Shown here: positions 9,346-18,836 of the stretch, one piece after another
How the letters are laid out: every line of letters starts with the position of its first letter
Position numbering within the stretch: the stretch's first letter is position 1
Assembly: GCA_011109175.1 (NCBI GenBank)
Contig: RDEW01000088.1
Coordinates: 25,135 to 63,281 of the forward strand
DNA length: 38,147 nucleotides
Source of the DNA: Dicyema japonicum
Lineage: Eukaryota; Dicyemida; Rhombozoa; Dicyemidae
Direction: 5' to 3'
Position numbers and translations under genes: made by a program
The notes under the pieces: model-generated
Seen by the model: only the letters and a program-made list of their open reading frames with translations
Databases searched by the model: none
What the model was told of the DNA's origin: nothing

Positions 9346-10742
9346 TACGCTCTAACTCTTTCTCGATCGCGTCGGCTTCTCGCCCGCCTAATTAATCAAC
9401 ATTAATTTTGTATTTTGTAATAAACTAAATCTATCACAAAAAAAAACACGTGTAATAAAATAAAAATTGGTTTAAAAAACTCTGTAAAAATAGAGAAAAT
9501 CTGTAAATTTTATTTTGTTCTCTTTTTTATTTTGTTTTGGACAAAACTGGATTTAATTACGGTCCGAAATATAAGTTGTTTTTATTTTTTTAAAGGCTAA
9601 AGTTATGTTTGTATTCTAAAAATTCTATTTTTGTTAAAATAAATCAATCATTCAATAGAAAAAATCGAGAAAATGAGTGTTCCGTTTTTATTTGTATCGC
9701 TGTATATCTAAATAACATTTAAAACTAAAAAATATGTTTAACTATTCGAATCCTAGACAATGTACCCCATTACAAATAAGCATAATACCTGCGCCAACAT
9801 ACGAGAATTGGAGGCGCTAGACAATGGGATCAATGCAGCTTTATCTGATTATATGCGAGATAATTTCAAACAGAACTCAGTGCAGGGTCAGTCACATCCC
9901 ACGCTCCCGTACCGGGTGTTAAATAAAATTAAGTTCAAGCGCCGGCTGTCCAGACTTCGGGACAAATGCGTCTACGAGGAAAACCGTGTCTGGTTTCGCG
10001 GCTGGATTTGCCGGCTTCAGAGGGAGATCCGGAGTGAAATCCGTGAACTCGAAAGTTCACGGTGGGAGCGGGCCTGCAGAAGAGTGCACCCGCGCTTTCC
10101 GGACTTCTGGAAACAATTGAAGAGCCTGTCGGGGAGAGGGGAGGCAAAGGACTTAAGCGCTCTGATGGAACCCTCGTCTCGGACCCGGTTGAGGTGGCTG
10201 AAATATTTTCAACCCACCAGGCAGATATTGTCGTGGGACAAGCGCTGCCTGCTGACATATCAAGGGACGATGCAGATGAAATTTCCGAAGCGGAGATTCT
10301 GGCAGCGATCTTCCGAAGTAAGAACATCGCAGCGGATTTGGATCGGATCCCTATGGCCGTGTTGATCACCGCCTTGCAGGTTCTTGTTTAGCGGGAGCTT
10401 GCGACTTGGATGATTCCTTCTAGGTGAAAGTGGCTGAGGTAATCCTTATCGGAAAACCCGGCAGGCCTCATGATCAGTGTTCCTCTAAGCAGCGTGCGTG
10501 CGCGGCGCGCAGCAGAAATTTTTTTCTGCGCAGTAGAAAGTATAAAATTAAAAATTGCTATAATTTTTTTAATTGTTTTATATGAATTTATATATTCTTA
10601 TTTTCATTTCAAAACGAAAACGTGTCGATAATATTGATATGAGACTTAAGAAAAATTCTGCTTCTTTTAAGCCGGAATGGTTGATAGAGTACATCGAAAC
10701 CTTAACACCAGATTTAAAAATTCCCCAGCATGTGCAATTGGG

Positions 10743-11815
10743 GGCGATCTTGCATTTTAGCGCCCTAAAATTTAAAATGAACAATTTCTACTAAATTTTG
10801 AATTTTAATTTTATTGTTATATTTTTTTATAAATTATTAAAAATTAAAAGTATAATTTTCATAATTGTAACATAAATGTCACGTGGAAGACCTGCTGCTT
10901 CGGTATATAGAAACAACTCTGCCCACTTCAGACTTGTGACTTTGGACATTTCACATCGTGATTATGTCCACATGTCATTGATCATTCGTGATGCTGTCAA
11001 TTGGTTTGCCAAATATCGGTTGATACTAAAACTTGATGGTCTGCAGTTTTTGTGGAGAAAATTGCACCCTTGTTGCATACAATAAAGGATTTGACAAGCT
11101 TAGATGAAGGTGCAAAGTGTATAAATCAATACGGGATCGGAGTTTTTTCTCTAAAAGCCATCTTACGTTAATCCAATTACTGGACTTTACATTCTATGCG
11201 GCACATGATGTGGATCTTTCAATGTGCGCATTGATGTCAAATTGCAGTGCCTCTCATACCTCTGTGGATTGGAGGAGTTTTCTTCGAGATGTATGCTATA
11301 AATGGGTAGATGACCATCCTGCTTCTCTTCGAGGAATTGACCCAGATACAACGTGCCAATCTATGTTGAAGTAGATGACACAAAGTATTTTTCATCGAAA
11401 ATATGCACAGGGAACGTGGCATGAGGGTCATTGGGTGGTCGGGGGAAAAGAGAGGGGTAATCCAAGAAACATTTTTTTGTCCGAAGTACCAACTGTCTGA
11501 GTTTGAGTGGAGATGGAGAAATGATACGTATCGTTGTGGGGCCGGAAAGCTTTTCAGAAAATTTTAATTGCTATAAACGAACAATATTCCTTTCAATAAT
11601 TTGATTTTAATTGTTTCTAGTGTTATTTTTTAACTTTTTGTCATTGAAAATATGCTTTCTGTTTTAGAGTTATACAATTTAGGGTTGACGCAGTATTATC
11701 ATATTTTGTAAAATGTTAATAATTTATAAAAAAAATATAACAATAAAAATTAAAATTCAAAATTTAGTAGAAATTGATCTTTTTAGATTTTAGGGCGCTA
11801 AAATGCAAGATCGCC
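10743..11815 (+). mobile_element. Merlin DNA transposon, internally deleted
   Basis: Inverted ends of about 100 bp begin GGCGATCTTGCATTTTAGCG at 10743 and end in the mirrored copy at 11815. An exact 8-bp duplication CAATTGGG flanks it (10735-10742, 11816-11823) and interrupts the hAT coding sequence; removing it rejoins the hAT frame. The interior, in several frames from 10876 to 11560, reads like Merlin (IS1595/ISXO2-type) transposase: SIRDRSFFSKSHLTLIQLL, a VDWRSFLRDVC motif, VEVDDTKYF, then HRKYAQGTWHEGHWVVGG. The later catalytic part is mostly deleted before a short C-terminal trace. Frameshifts abound, so it is inactive. Confidence 0.92.
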
Positions 11816-12097
11816 CAATTGGGTGATATTTTTAGTTTTTCCGAAGACTGCGGAGTTGTTTGTAAAATATGTGCCGACACTAAAAGCGAGTTGTGATTTT
11901 GCGAGTTGAAAAACCTGGGATATATGGAAATTGGATTATCTGAAGAGACATATTACCCATAAAATTCATTCAGATTCAATAATAAAATTAAGAAGAATTC
12001 GAGCAGGAACTGGAATCAGCTGCTTGCTCACAGAGTCTAAGGATGACCGACAGATGAGATTCAAAATGAGTGATCGTGCACGAGTAAAATTGAACAA

Positions 12098-12631
12098 GTG
12101 AAAATTCTCATTGACAATGTTATTTTGGCTTTCTCCATGAATGCTTCATTACTTTCTGTTATGAGTATACATGATCACATGGCAAAATATGTAGAACTTC
12201 CTGATAGCTGGCGAAGTAAAAATTATGCATTTGAGTTTGTTGAATGCATCGACTATGTAGTCAAAGAGATATGTATGCAGGAAATTAGAGAGTCTCGGTT
12301 CCATACACTCATTGTAGACGAAAGCACAGATATATCCGTAACAAAAATGCTTATTATATGTATTAAATGTCGTCCTGCGGAGACAAATTATCACAAAACA
12401 GTTTTTGCTAGCATAATGAAACTTACAAGTTGTGACAGTAAATCTATTTTCATTGCAATCAAGAAATTCTACATGACGAACAATCTTGATTTTCAAAAGA
12501 TGGTAATGTTACATCAGATGGGCATCCGTTATGCTAGGGAGAAGAAATGGGTGGCATCACTGATCCGTGCTGAGGTTCCTCATCTTACTGAACAACATTG
12601 CGTCGTTCACACAACAAACGAAACTTCGTAA
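12098..12631 (+). pseudogene. hAT transposase fragment, ZNF862-like
   Basis: The frame contains SRFHTLIVDESTDISVTKML, the first-Asp block of ZNF862-type hAT transposases, then KTVFASIMKLTSCDSKSI, then EVPHLTEQHCVVH, the conserved Cys/His-containing stretch of this family. Upstream the same protein continues, with stops, from 11824. The second catalytic Asp region (normally DGASVM) is altered to a divergent HQMGIRY, and the C-terminal half is missing after 12631. No function is expected. Confidence 0.85.
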
Positions 12632-13784
12632 TAGACTTGAGATTGACCATTGGAGATGATCATGCGAATCAAGTTCTATTTAACAAGTGGGCATACAGTG
12701 GATCTTGATCGAGTATACAAATTTTGGATACAAAATAAAAACAGAAGAGAATATCCAATTGACTAGACCTATTTTTTTTAACCATTGGTTTTTTAGTTGT
12801 AAAATTTTCCCCCCTAAAATTTTTTGCACACGTCACTTTATAACGCTCCACAATGCAGTGTGCCCAGCGCGCATAGCTACCACTCGCTTAGAGGGAACAC
12901 TGCTCATGATGTCCCTGAGGGATATAGGCCCATTTCCTTGCTTCCCGCTGTATCTAAAATCTTAGAAAGATCATGCACCGAAGGCTCCTGGAGGAGCTGA
13001 TGGTGGCGGATTGCCCTCCCGAGTTCCAATGGGCTTTAGGGAGGTTGTTCATGCGGCGACTGCTTGTGGAAAATGTCTTCCGAAATGAAGAACGCCCTCC
13101 AGAAAAGGAGTGTGGTATGTTAGTTAGTCCTGACATAGAAAAGGCCCTCGACTCGGTGTGGCACGACGGCCTGCGGAGTTCCTCGCCACGTGTGGGGTTC
13201 TCCGTGTCTAAGGCGCTGGCTGTCGGGTTCTTTGAATCTCGCGGACAAGTCGTGCGGCACCTGGGGCTATTTTCTAAAGTCGCAACAGTCCTTCGCGGGT
13301 CCCTCAGGGCTCTGTACTGAGTCCCACACTTTTCAATGTCTTTATGGCTTCTGCGCCTATGCCAGTCAATGCTCGTACTGAAATGATGATCTATCCAGAC
13401 GACATTATCCTCTGGATCACTCGATGAAACCCGAGTGTGCGTCTCGTAGGCTACAGGTTGCTGTGGATGGACTTGTAAACTGGTGTGGGAGTAGGGGTCT
13501 AAAGATATGTGCGGACAAGTGCAGTGTCCTTAATATCTGTAAAAGGACGAGGGTTACACTAATTTTATCCCTGAGCGGTCAGCAATCGCTGTATTTTATC
13601 GATGACTTACTTTGGCGTGCTCTTCAAGCACTCCTAACAGCCTCTCTAATTAATTTAAAATAAAAAATTTTGCTTGAAAATGTTTGCTTGCTTGCTTATT
13701 TTCTCTTAATAACCCTTCTATAATTTTGATGAAATGGAAAAATAGTCCAAAAAGAGAAACAAACTAGATTTGCGAGTATTGCTA

Positions 13785-13910
13785 GGGAACGGTTAGATCC
13801 CGGCCAAGCGGATAGTTTGCGCGCTGCCGCGCACGATTGTAACCCAGATCCTCTGTCTCAGCCAAGAGGATTCGTGTGCGCGTGCCGATTGAGATTAGAT
13901 ACTTATTGCA
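13785..13910 (-). mobile_element. 3' end of LINE family A
   Basis: The minus strand reads ESSWLRQRIWVTIVRGSAQT followed by IRLAGI and a stop at about 13792-13794, matching the C-terminal tail of family A at 4731-4815 at about 80% DNA identity. The match ends close to the single N at 13911, so the rest of the copy is probably lost in an assembly gap. Confidence 0.7.
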
Positions 13911-14178
13911 NACTATCCTGTTCTTGCGAATAGCTTTAGAAATTTTCTCCGCATATAAATGATACTTCCTTATTTTTTTAAATATTATTCATTGTATTTC
14001 AAAAAGGCGAATTGATTAGCCCTCCTTTAAATTTGTTCAATCGATTTACCAAATTGAAAAAAACATATATTAACAAGATCATGATCGTCTTATTTACGAT
14101 CTAGGCCAATTTAAAAATTGGCTAATTTGCGAGGTGGCCAATTTGCGCGGGCCACGTGTATTAACATGATTATCTTAT

Positions 14179-14400
14179 TTCAAATGATCTAATAATAATA
14201 ATAATAGCGGCACGTCCGCGAAGACAGAGGCACGCATGTACCTGAGCCTTCACTTGTGCCAGCCACACAAGAACAAGAGCAAGAGAGAACAAGTAACTAT
14301 TAATTCTAATTAATCTGAGGTGTGAGAGTTTTCTCTTGTCTTTTTAACTGTTCTTTTGTTGGCGTGTGGCTGAAGAAGACGATGATCTTCAAATGATCTA
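14179..14400. mobile_element. 196-bp retroposon-like insertion with 13-bp target duplication
   Basis: TTCAAATGATCTA occurs at 14179-14191 and again at 14388-14400. Between them is a 196-bp unit beginning with ATA/TAA repeats and otherwise richer in G+C than its surroundings. The direct flanking repeat and the triplet tail suggest a small retroposon on the minus strand, either a SINE or a 5'-truncated LINE end. No Pol III boxes or protein motif are clear. Another TE (the hAT at 14404) follows four bases later. Confidence 0.5.
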
Positions 14401-14403
14401 GAG

Positions 14404-15235
14404 CAGTGTTTTTCAAACTAGGGTCCTTTTTGAACCGCAGAACAATCTTTCGTATTTTATCTTAGTCTAATTTTATATATTTTTTAAAATTATTCCAAAA
14501 ATATTTCATCGGGCTGAAAACCACTTATCAAATCAGTATGAAAATTGCTTCTGCAAAGAAATCCCAAAGCATCGGAGAGCAATTGATAATACCTTGCTGC
14601 AGAGATATCATTTCGAACATGCTAGGAAGTTCTGAACTTCATATTCGGAAGAATATCTCACTTTCAAATGATATTGTTAGTAGACGAATAAATGATCTCT
14701 CTTGAGAATATTTTGTCAGTTGTAATTGACAAGATTAAAAATTCAATGTTCCAATTTTTTGCTATCCAAATTGATGAATGCACGGATATCACAACTTAGC
14801 TCAATTATGTGTTTATGTTCGTTATCATGATAAGCACTTTGAAGATGAATTCTTGTTTTGTGAAACTCTCAGCACTATACAACCGCCAAGGATATATTTG
14901 ATAAACTTGACAGATTTTTGCAAGGGCATGTCATTAATTCGAGTAATTTAATTGGTGTGTACGGACGGCGCACCAGTAAGGTTTGGTTGCCGTTCCGGAT
15001 TTCAAACATTACTCAAGGAAAAATCTCCAAATTCTATTGGCATATATTGCATAATCACCGTCATGCATTGATGATGAAAACGATGCCTGATGATTTAAAA
15101 AATTTCATGAATATCATAAAAAAAACGATAAACTATATTAAAGCCAAAGCACTCAATTCGAATCTATTTGCTGAATTATGCAAAGAAAAACGACACTGAA
15201 TGTGAGACTCTTTTGTTGCATTCAGATGTGTGATG
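14404..15235 (+). mobile_element. hAT remnant (ZBED5/SCAND3-like) with left terminus
   Basis: Begins with the hAT-type end CAGTGTTTTTCAAACTAGGG at 14404. From 14540 a broken frame reads HTIGEQLILPCCRD-like and SLSNDIVSRRINDLS text, a stop, then FFAIQIDECTDIT (first catalytic Asp; Ser of the usual DEST is Cys), and from 14918 the region up to TINYIKAKALNSNLFAEL. The C-terminal domain is absent and no right end is found before 15416. Stops and frameshifts show it is inactive. Confidence 0.78.
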
Positions 15236-15416
15236 GTTTTCAAAAGGAAAAGATTAAAGAGAGCATTTATACTAGGCAACAAGTTCATCCATCTCATTAG
15301 TTACAACTGTTTAATTTATTACTAATTTTTGTTTTTTTTAATGTTAATGAAGGACCGAAAGCAATAAAAAATAAAAAAAGGATCTAGACTCTAGATTCTA
15401 GAGCCATGCACTAGTC

Positions 15417-16389
15417 CAGTTGTACTCAAACTGGGTACGCGTATCCCTAGTGGTATGCGAGATTCAGTAGGGGGTACGCGAAAATAGAACGATAATTATC
15501 TCAACTATGAATTTTATTTCATGATTAAAAACGGTTCGAAACATCCGCTGTGAATTATTTATCTCAGGGTTCTTGCCTCTGTATTCATAAAGCCTTCAAT
15601 ACTTTCTTGGAATCAAGTTTATAATCACCCTTAAAGTATTGGAGAACGAAATTGAAAAATATATACCTGAAATTAATCAAGTTGATCTTAAGCTTTTTAT
15701 CAATTCTTTTTCCGTAAAAGTTTATGATTTACCTTCAAATATCCAAGAAAAATTTATTGAATTAATAAATTCTTACGAGTCAAAAAACTTATTCGAATCT
15801 GCACCATTAATTAAATTTTGGTGTAAAAATGATATCAAAATATCAAAACATTGGATTATATACACTAGATGTAATAAGAGCTAATGGAGGACATACTAGA
15901 TATTAAATAAATTTGTTCATTTTTTGGGTTCTGAATTATCAATGAATGAAAAACCGCATAAATATAATATTTTATAGAAAAACTAAAAAATAAACAATAC
16001 TTTATTTAATGTTTAAAATCAATATAAGTTATTTTTTAGATATTATTTCATAGTAAATTCGTGAGAAAATGGTTGTTCAGTTTTTATTTTTGTTCACTGT
16101 ATAATCGATTTTTTGCTTTTTTTCCAACAACATATCTCTGCAAACAAGGATTTTCATCATTATTCATTTTAAAATCAATCCATCGTGCGAGACTAAATGT
16201 TAAGGATAATGTTAATACATGTTTTTCATCAAAGGATCCAGAAATAAAAAGATTAGTCGTTGATAAACAACATTATATACCTCATGAATTGAATAATTTT
16301 TTTCATCAATTTTTAAAGAATCGTTAAGGGTACGCGAAATTTTTTTTTATGTCAAGGGGTACACGAGGCAAAAAATTTTAAACCCACTG
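15417..16389 (+). mobile_element. Non-autonomous hAT element, complete with target duplication
   Basis: The element is 973 bp, flanked by an exact 8-bp duplication CACTAGTC (15409-15416, 16390-16397). Its ends are imperfect inverted repeats (left CAGTTGTACTCAAACTGGGT; right complement CAGTGGGTTTAAAATTTTTT), each followed inward by GGTACGCG-type repeats. It keeps only the last third of a ZBED5-like transposase: 15639-15860 (FINSFSVKVYDLPSNIQEKF) and, after a Tc1-type insertion, 16110-16327 (FFPTTYLCKQGFSSLFILKS, the dimerisation domain). It could only have moved with help from a related element. Confidence 0.93.
15863..16099. mobile_element. Tc1-type MITE inside the hAT
   Basis: A 237-bp AT-rich block bounded by TA on each side (15861-15862, 16100-16101) interrupts the hAT reading frame between SKHWII and RFFAFFPTTYLC. 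Its right end (complement CAGTGAACAAAAATAAAAAC) resembles the Tc1 end at 5126, and the left end begins CACTAGATGTAATAAG. The two ends match only loosely, so a MITE or an internally deleted Tc1 copy is the likely identity. Confidence 0.6.
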
Positions 16390-16397
16390 CACTAGTC

Positions 16398-17234
16398 TAT
16401 ATTCAAAGTCATTGATTAGTGCGGATTGGTTACTAAATACCGCAACGGTTACTAAAGGAAATTTGGCGCAAATAAGTCTTATATAAACTCAAATGTTCGT
16501 TGGAGGACTTTGGAAAGTATCTCGTTTGACGTTCATCGATCCAGTCCTTTCCTGACATTTATAAATCAAGATTGAGATTATTTCATTGAGAAAATAAATC
16601 TATAAAATTAATTAAATGCATAAGTATTAATCTATAAAATTACAAGATAAACGACAGACACTACTTTTACTGAATTAAAAATAGGAATTCTCTATTTACA
16701 CTTATTTATTAGCTGAGTTTGATATAAATTTAATCATCGTTTCTAAATCCGTTTATATAAGCTGATTTCTACTACAGTTCTTAATTAACAAATATAAATT
16801 AAAAACCAAAGAAGTAAATTAAAAGTTTAGAAAAAATGAAATCAAATTAAGACGTTGAATCATTGAAATCTGGATCTCGTGCGAATAAAATCATTATTGG
16901 CTATGTCATATGAATCTATGATTTTGAGTATTTATATGCATTCCATACTTTCTAACTCATCATCTAAAAATGAATCTTCTAAATGTATTTCAGCATTTTC
17001 TCTAGTCAATCTATAAATATCAAATACAANTAATTTTAAATGATTTTAATAATAGTTTAAATTATTTATTCGTTTTTAAATTAATTGATTTTTATAATTA
17101 TTTTATTTATACGTTTTCATTTACTCTCTTGTTGTCATTTAATCTGTCAATGCTAAGGCTTACTTTTTACACTTATTTGACTATTTATAGAGTATCAAAT
17201 CATTATAAAATATTAATTATCAAATAGATCACAG
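16398..17234. other. AT-rich gap upstream of the SF3A1-like gene, contains an N at 17030
   Basis: No coding frame with family motifs and no recognisable repeat. SURP modules expected upstream of an SF3A1 C-terminal part were looked for and not seen here. The single N at 17030 means some sequence may be missing. The bases just before 17235 end in ACAG, so 17235 could also be the start of an internal exon. Confidence 0.5.
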
Positions 17235-17909
17235 ATGGTCGACAAAACAGCAACGAAAAACCGAATAGTAACCCTCAAATATCAATCAAATTAAGGTCTA
17301 TAAAAAACCAATCTCGAAACCACCCCAAATCATGCCTGAACAGGAAATTCCGAAGATCGAGACCTTCTCTGAATCAGCCAAACAATCAGCAGTCCCCTCT
17401 AACCTTGTTGTCCGCCAAAACTACGACCCAAAGCGTAAATTCCCTGTTTTCATCCACATAGAGAACAGATCCCGTAAAATGTCTAACAACGTGACCTTAA
17501 TTTCCCCACTGACCAACAAACGTATCACGGAAGTGTCCCATCACCTCAAAATAAGTATGAAAGTGGAGAGGAGGTTTAGATCTATTGACAAATACGTGGA
17601 AAGAGGAGAAGGAGAAGTACATTCAGGACAGAAAACGGATTGGCCAAGTATTTGCCACGGGAGACGACATGCATCACGCTCTTCAGTTCATTGCTGAACG
17701 ACGGTCGGATATTTTTGGGTTTGGGAGTGAGGAGACGATCATTGGGAAGAGGGTTTGGCAGATGTGATGTATTTTAGATGACTGAGGGTGCAAAGAGTGC
17801 TGATGTGTTGGTGTTTTGTATTTATATTAACAGGGTCACTGTCACCACCAAACGGGAGAAGATTGGGCCTTGTCCTCTCCCTCCTTCCAAGAGAATTAGA
17901 TATGATTGA
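17235..17909 (+). CDS. SF3A1: SF3A1-like splicing factor, PRP21-type region, five exons
   Basis: SF3A1 (PRP21) is a subunit of the SF3a part of the U2 snRNP and helps it engage the branch site in the nucleus. Exons 17235-17267, 17296-17554, 17580-17752, 17778-17806 and 17834-17909 join in phase across GT/AG introns of 28, 25, 25 and 27 bp, giving 189 residues. Conserved SF3A1 text runs across the junctions: VRQNYDPK, LISPLTNKRI, HHLKINLL (spans intron 2), then ALQFIAERRSDIFG, ETIIGKR and KREKIGP before SKRIRYD and TGA. Human SF3A1 has two SURP modules before this region and a ubiquitin-like domain after it; neither is present. SURP exons may lie upstream (gap with an N), but the stop removes the ubiquitin-like end. 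The ATG may be the true start or an internal Met. Confidence 0.87.
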
Positions 17910-18836
17910 TTCATTTTTGTTAAATTTTTTGTTAGTGTTTTTACTTTTTCTTATGATTTAGGACCTAAATCCGCGCACACCGTTTGACAACCTCTGATTT
18001 AGGTTATTAGGTCTGTACATAATATTTATTCTTGGCAACTCGGCTGTTCTTTAAAACGAGGAGATCAAAACTGGTTTAGTTTTTCGATATAAATACCACA
18101 ATAACTAATGGTACTAATTTATTGGTAATACTCTGACTGATCAGAAGGAATTCATTTTCGGGGTATTTGGGAGTCAGTCGGTTTGCCAGTTGTTCTGAAA
18201 AAGTACAGTTTCGAATTGTAGAATTTGATTTAAGTTAAAGACAAGTTGTTTAGAAGCATGCAGAAACAAAATAAACAAAAAATGGCAATTAACTTAGTCA
18301 AATACTCTTCTAAAGGTCAGTTTAGGAGTTGGGAATCACTTTTTCCTAACTTTGATGGTCGAAGTGGGCTACTTTAATGATTTCTGATTCTCTGTGTTTG
18401 ATTTATTTATTGTTTTTGAGGATTAATTTGTATTGCATGTTAGTCTTGGATTTTTGACTGCAGAATATTACGCTGACTATTAAATTCTGAATTGTGTTAG
18501 TAGGGCAGGGAAACGAATTTCCGTTTCCCTAAAGAATAATCATCAATTTCTGAATCGACGATATTTATTTTATTATATAAAATTAATCAATTTAAATTTT
18601 TTCGTTTAAAAAGTTGTGCTTTTTTGTAATTCTGATAAGAATCATTACGGTTTGAGAGAATAAATATAAAATTTTGATAAATTTTCTAAAAATAATTTCG
18701 TGAAATTAATTTTTATATTATATTATTTATAAGTAAATTTTAATAATTTAGTGAGGTTAACCTTTTACATAAACGATTATTTAAGCTCTTAAACTGTAAA
18801 TCAAATTATTTTTCTACTTTTTATTATGAACATTGA
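17910..18836. other. Intergenic, SF3A1-like to CRTC
   Basis: About 930 bp, mostly AT-rich. A 39-codon open frame at 18258-18377 (MQKQNKQKMAINLVKYSSKG at its start) has no recognisable motif and could be chance or an exon. No repeat found. The 3' UTR of the upstream gene and the promoter of CRTC must lie here. Confidence 0.45.

Larger units (their letters stand above)
6329..9444 (+). mobile_element. Non-LTR retrotransposon family A, near full length, broken
   Basis: Inserted in the Tc1 element just upstream of the transposase start. The target duplication AACACGTGTAA is at 6318-6328 and 9445-9455, and an A tail ends at 9444. In order it encodes an N-terminal region (6577-7075), reverse transcriptase fingers (HLRDLTSPVTG; RPIAVGNVFRRLAA), region A (LKLDIKNPFNCI), GVQQGDPLGPLLFALGI and an active site YLDD (about 7930), a thumb with a SLPIRHGGLGLR motif (about 8435), a C-terminal domain with DGKRPDGITVFPF and LTWDATCVDS (about 9015-9095), and a tail TGDARESRWFFERISLAIV. 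Several stops and frameshifts (7527, 8130, 8330, a G run at 9010) make it a pseudogene. YLDD replaces the usual YADD. I do not assign a named clade. Confidence 0.88.
5126..9702 (-). mobile_element. Tc1/mariner-type transposon, split by a LINE
   Basis: The two ends are inverted copies: the left end begins CAGCGATACAAATAAAAAAC at 5126 and the right end (to 9702) gives the same sequence on the complement with one A fewer. Similarity continues for about 45 bp. TA dinucleotides flank both sides (5124-5125, 9703-9704), as expected for Tc1/mariner insertion. Without the LINE at 6329-9444 and its 11-bp duplication, the element is about 1.45 kb, normal for a Tc1 element. The transposase (5323-6305, minus) is broken, so the copy is dead. 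Confidence 0.92.
10475..12902 (+). mobile_element. hAT transposon (ZNF862-like transposase), complete ends, split by Merlin
   Basis: The left end starts CAGTGTTCCTCTAAGC (10475) and the right end is its imperfect inverted copy (complement CAGTGTTCCCTCTAAGC, to 12902). An exact 8-bp target duplication CTCATGAT flanks it (10467-10474 and 12903-12910), as expected for hAT. The inside holds an N-terminal zinc-finger-like piece at 10640-10740, the Merlin insertion 10743-11815, the rest of the N-terminal region from 11824 (CGVVCKICADTKSE) and transposase at 12098-12631. The C-terminal dimerisation domain is missing, so the copy is defective. Confidence 0.93.
9760..13663 (+). mobile_element. Non-LTR retrotransposon family B, split by a hAT element
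   Basis: Coding pieces flank the hAT at 10475-12902. On the left: a basic region (9760-10160), then SEAEILAAIFRSKNIAADLD and finally VILIGKPGRPHD ending at the insertion. On the right the protein resumes with EGYRPISLLPAVSKILER, then region A (IEKALDSVWHDGL), VPQGSVLSPTLFNVF (needs a frameshift), IYPDDIILW and ASRRLQVAVDGLVNWC. Removing the hAT and one 8-bp copy rejoins the motif in the correct order. The catalytic YADD reads YPDD, and there are several frameshifts, so it is dead. The 5' end is near or under the Tc1 insertion; no clear tail is seen at 13665. Confidence 0.85.

Noticed and set aside
9935-10369. 144-codon open frame on the minus strand
   Set aside because: Antisense to the family B LINE protein.
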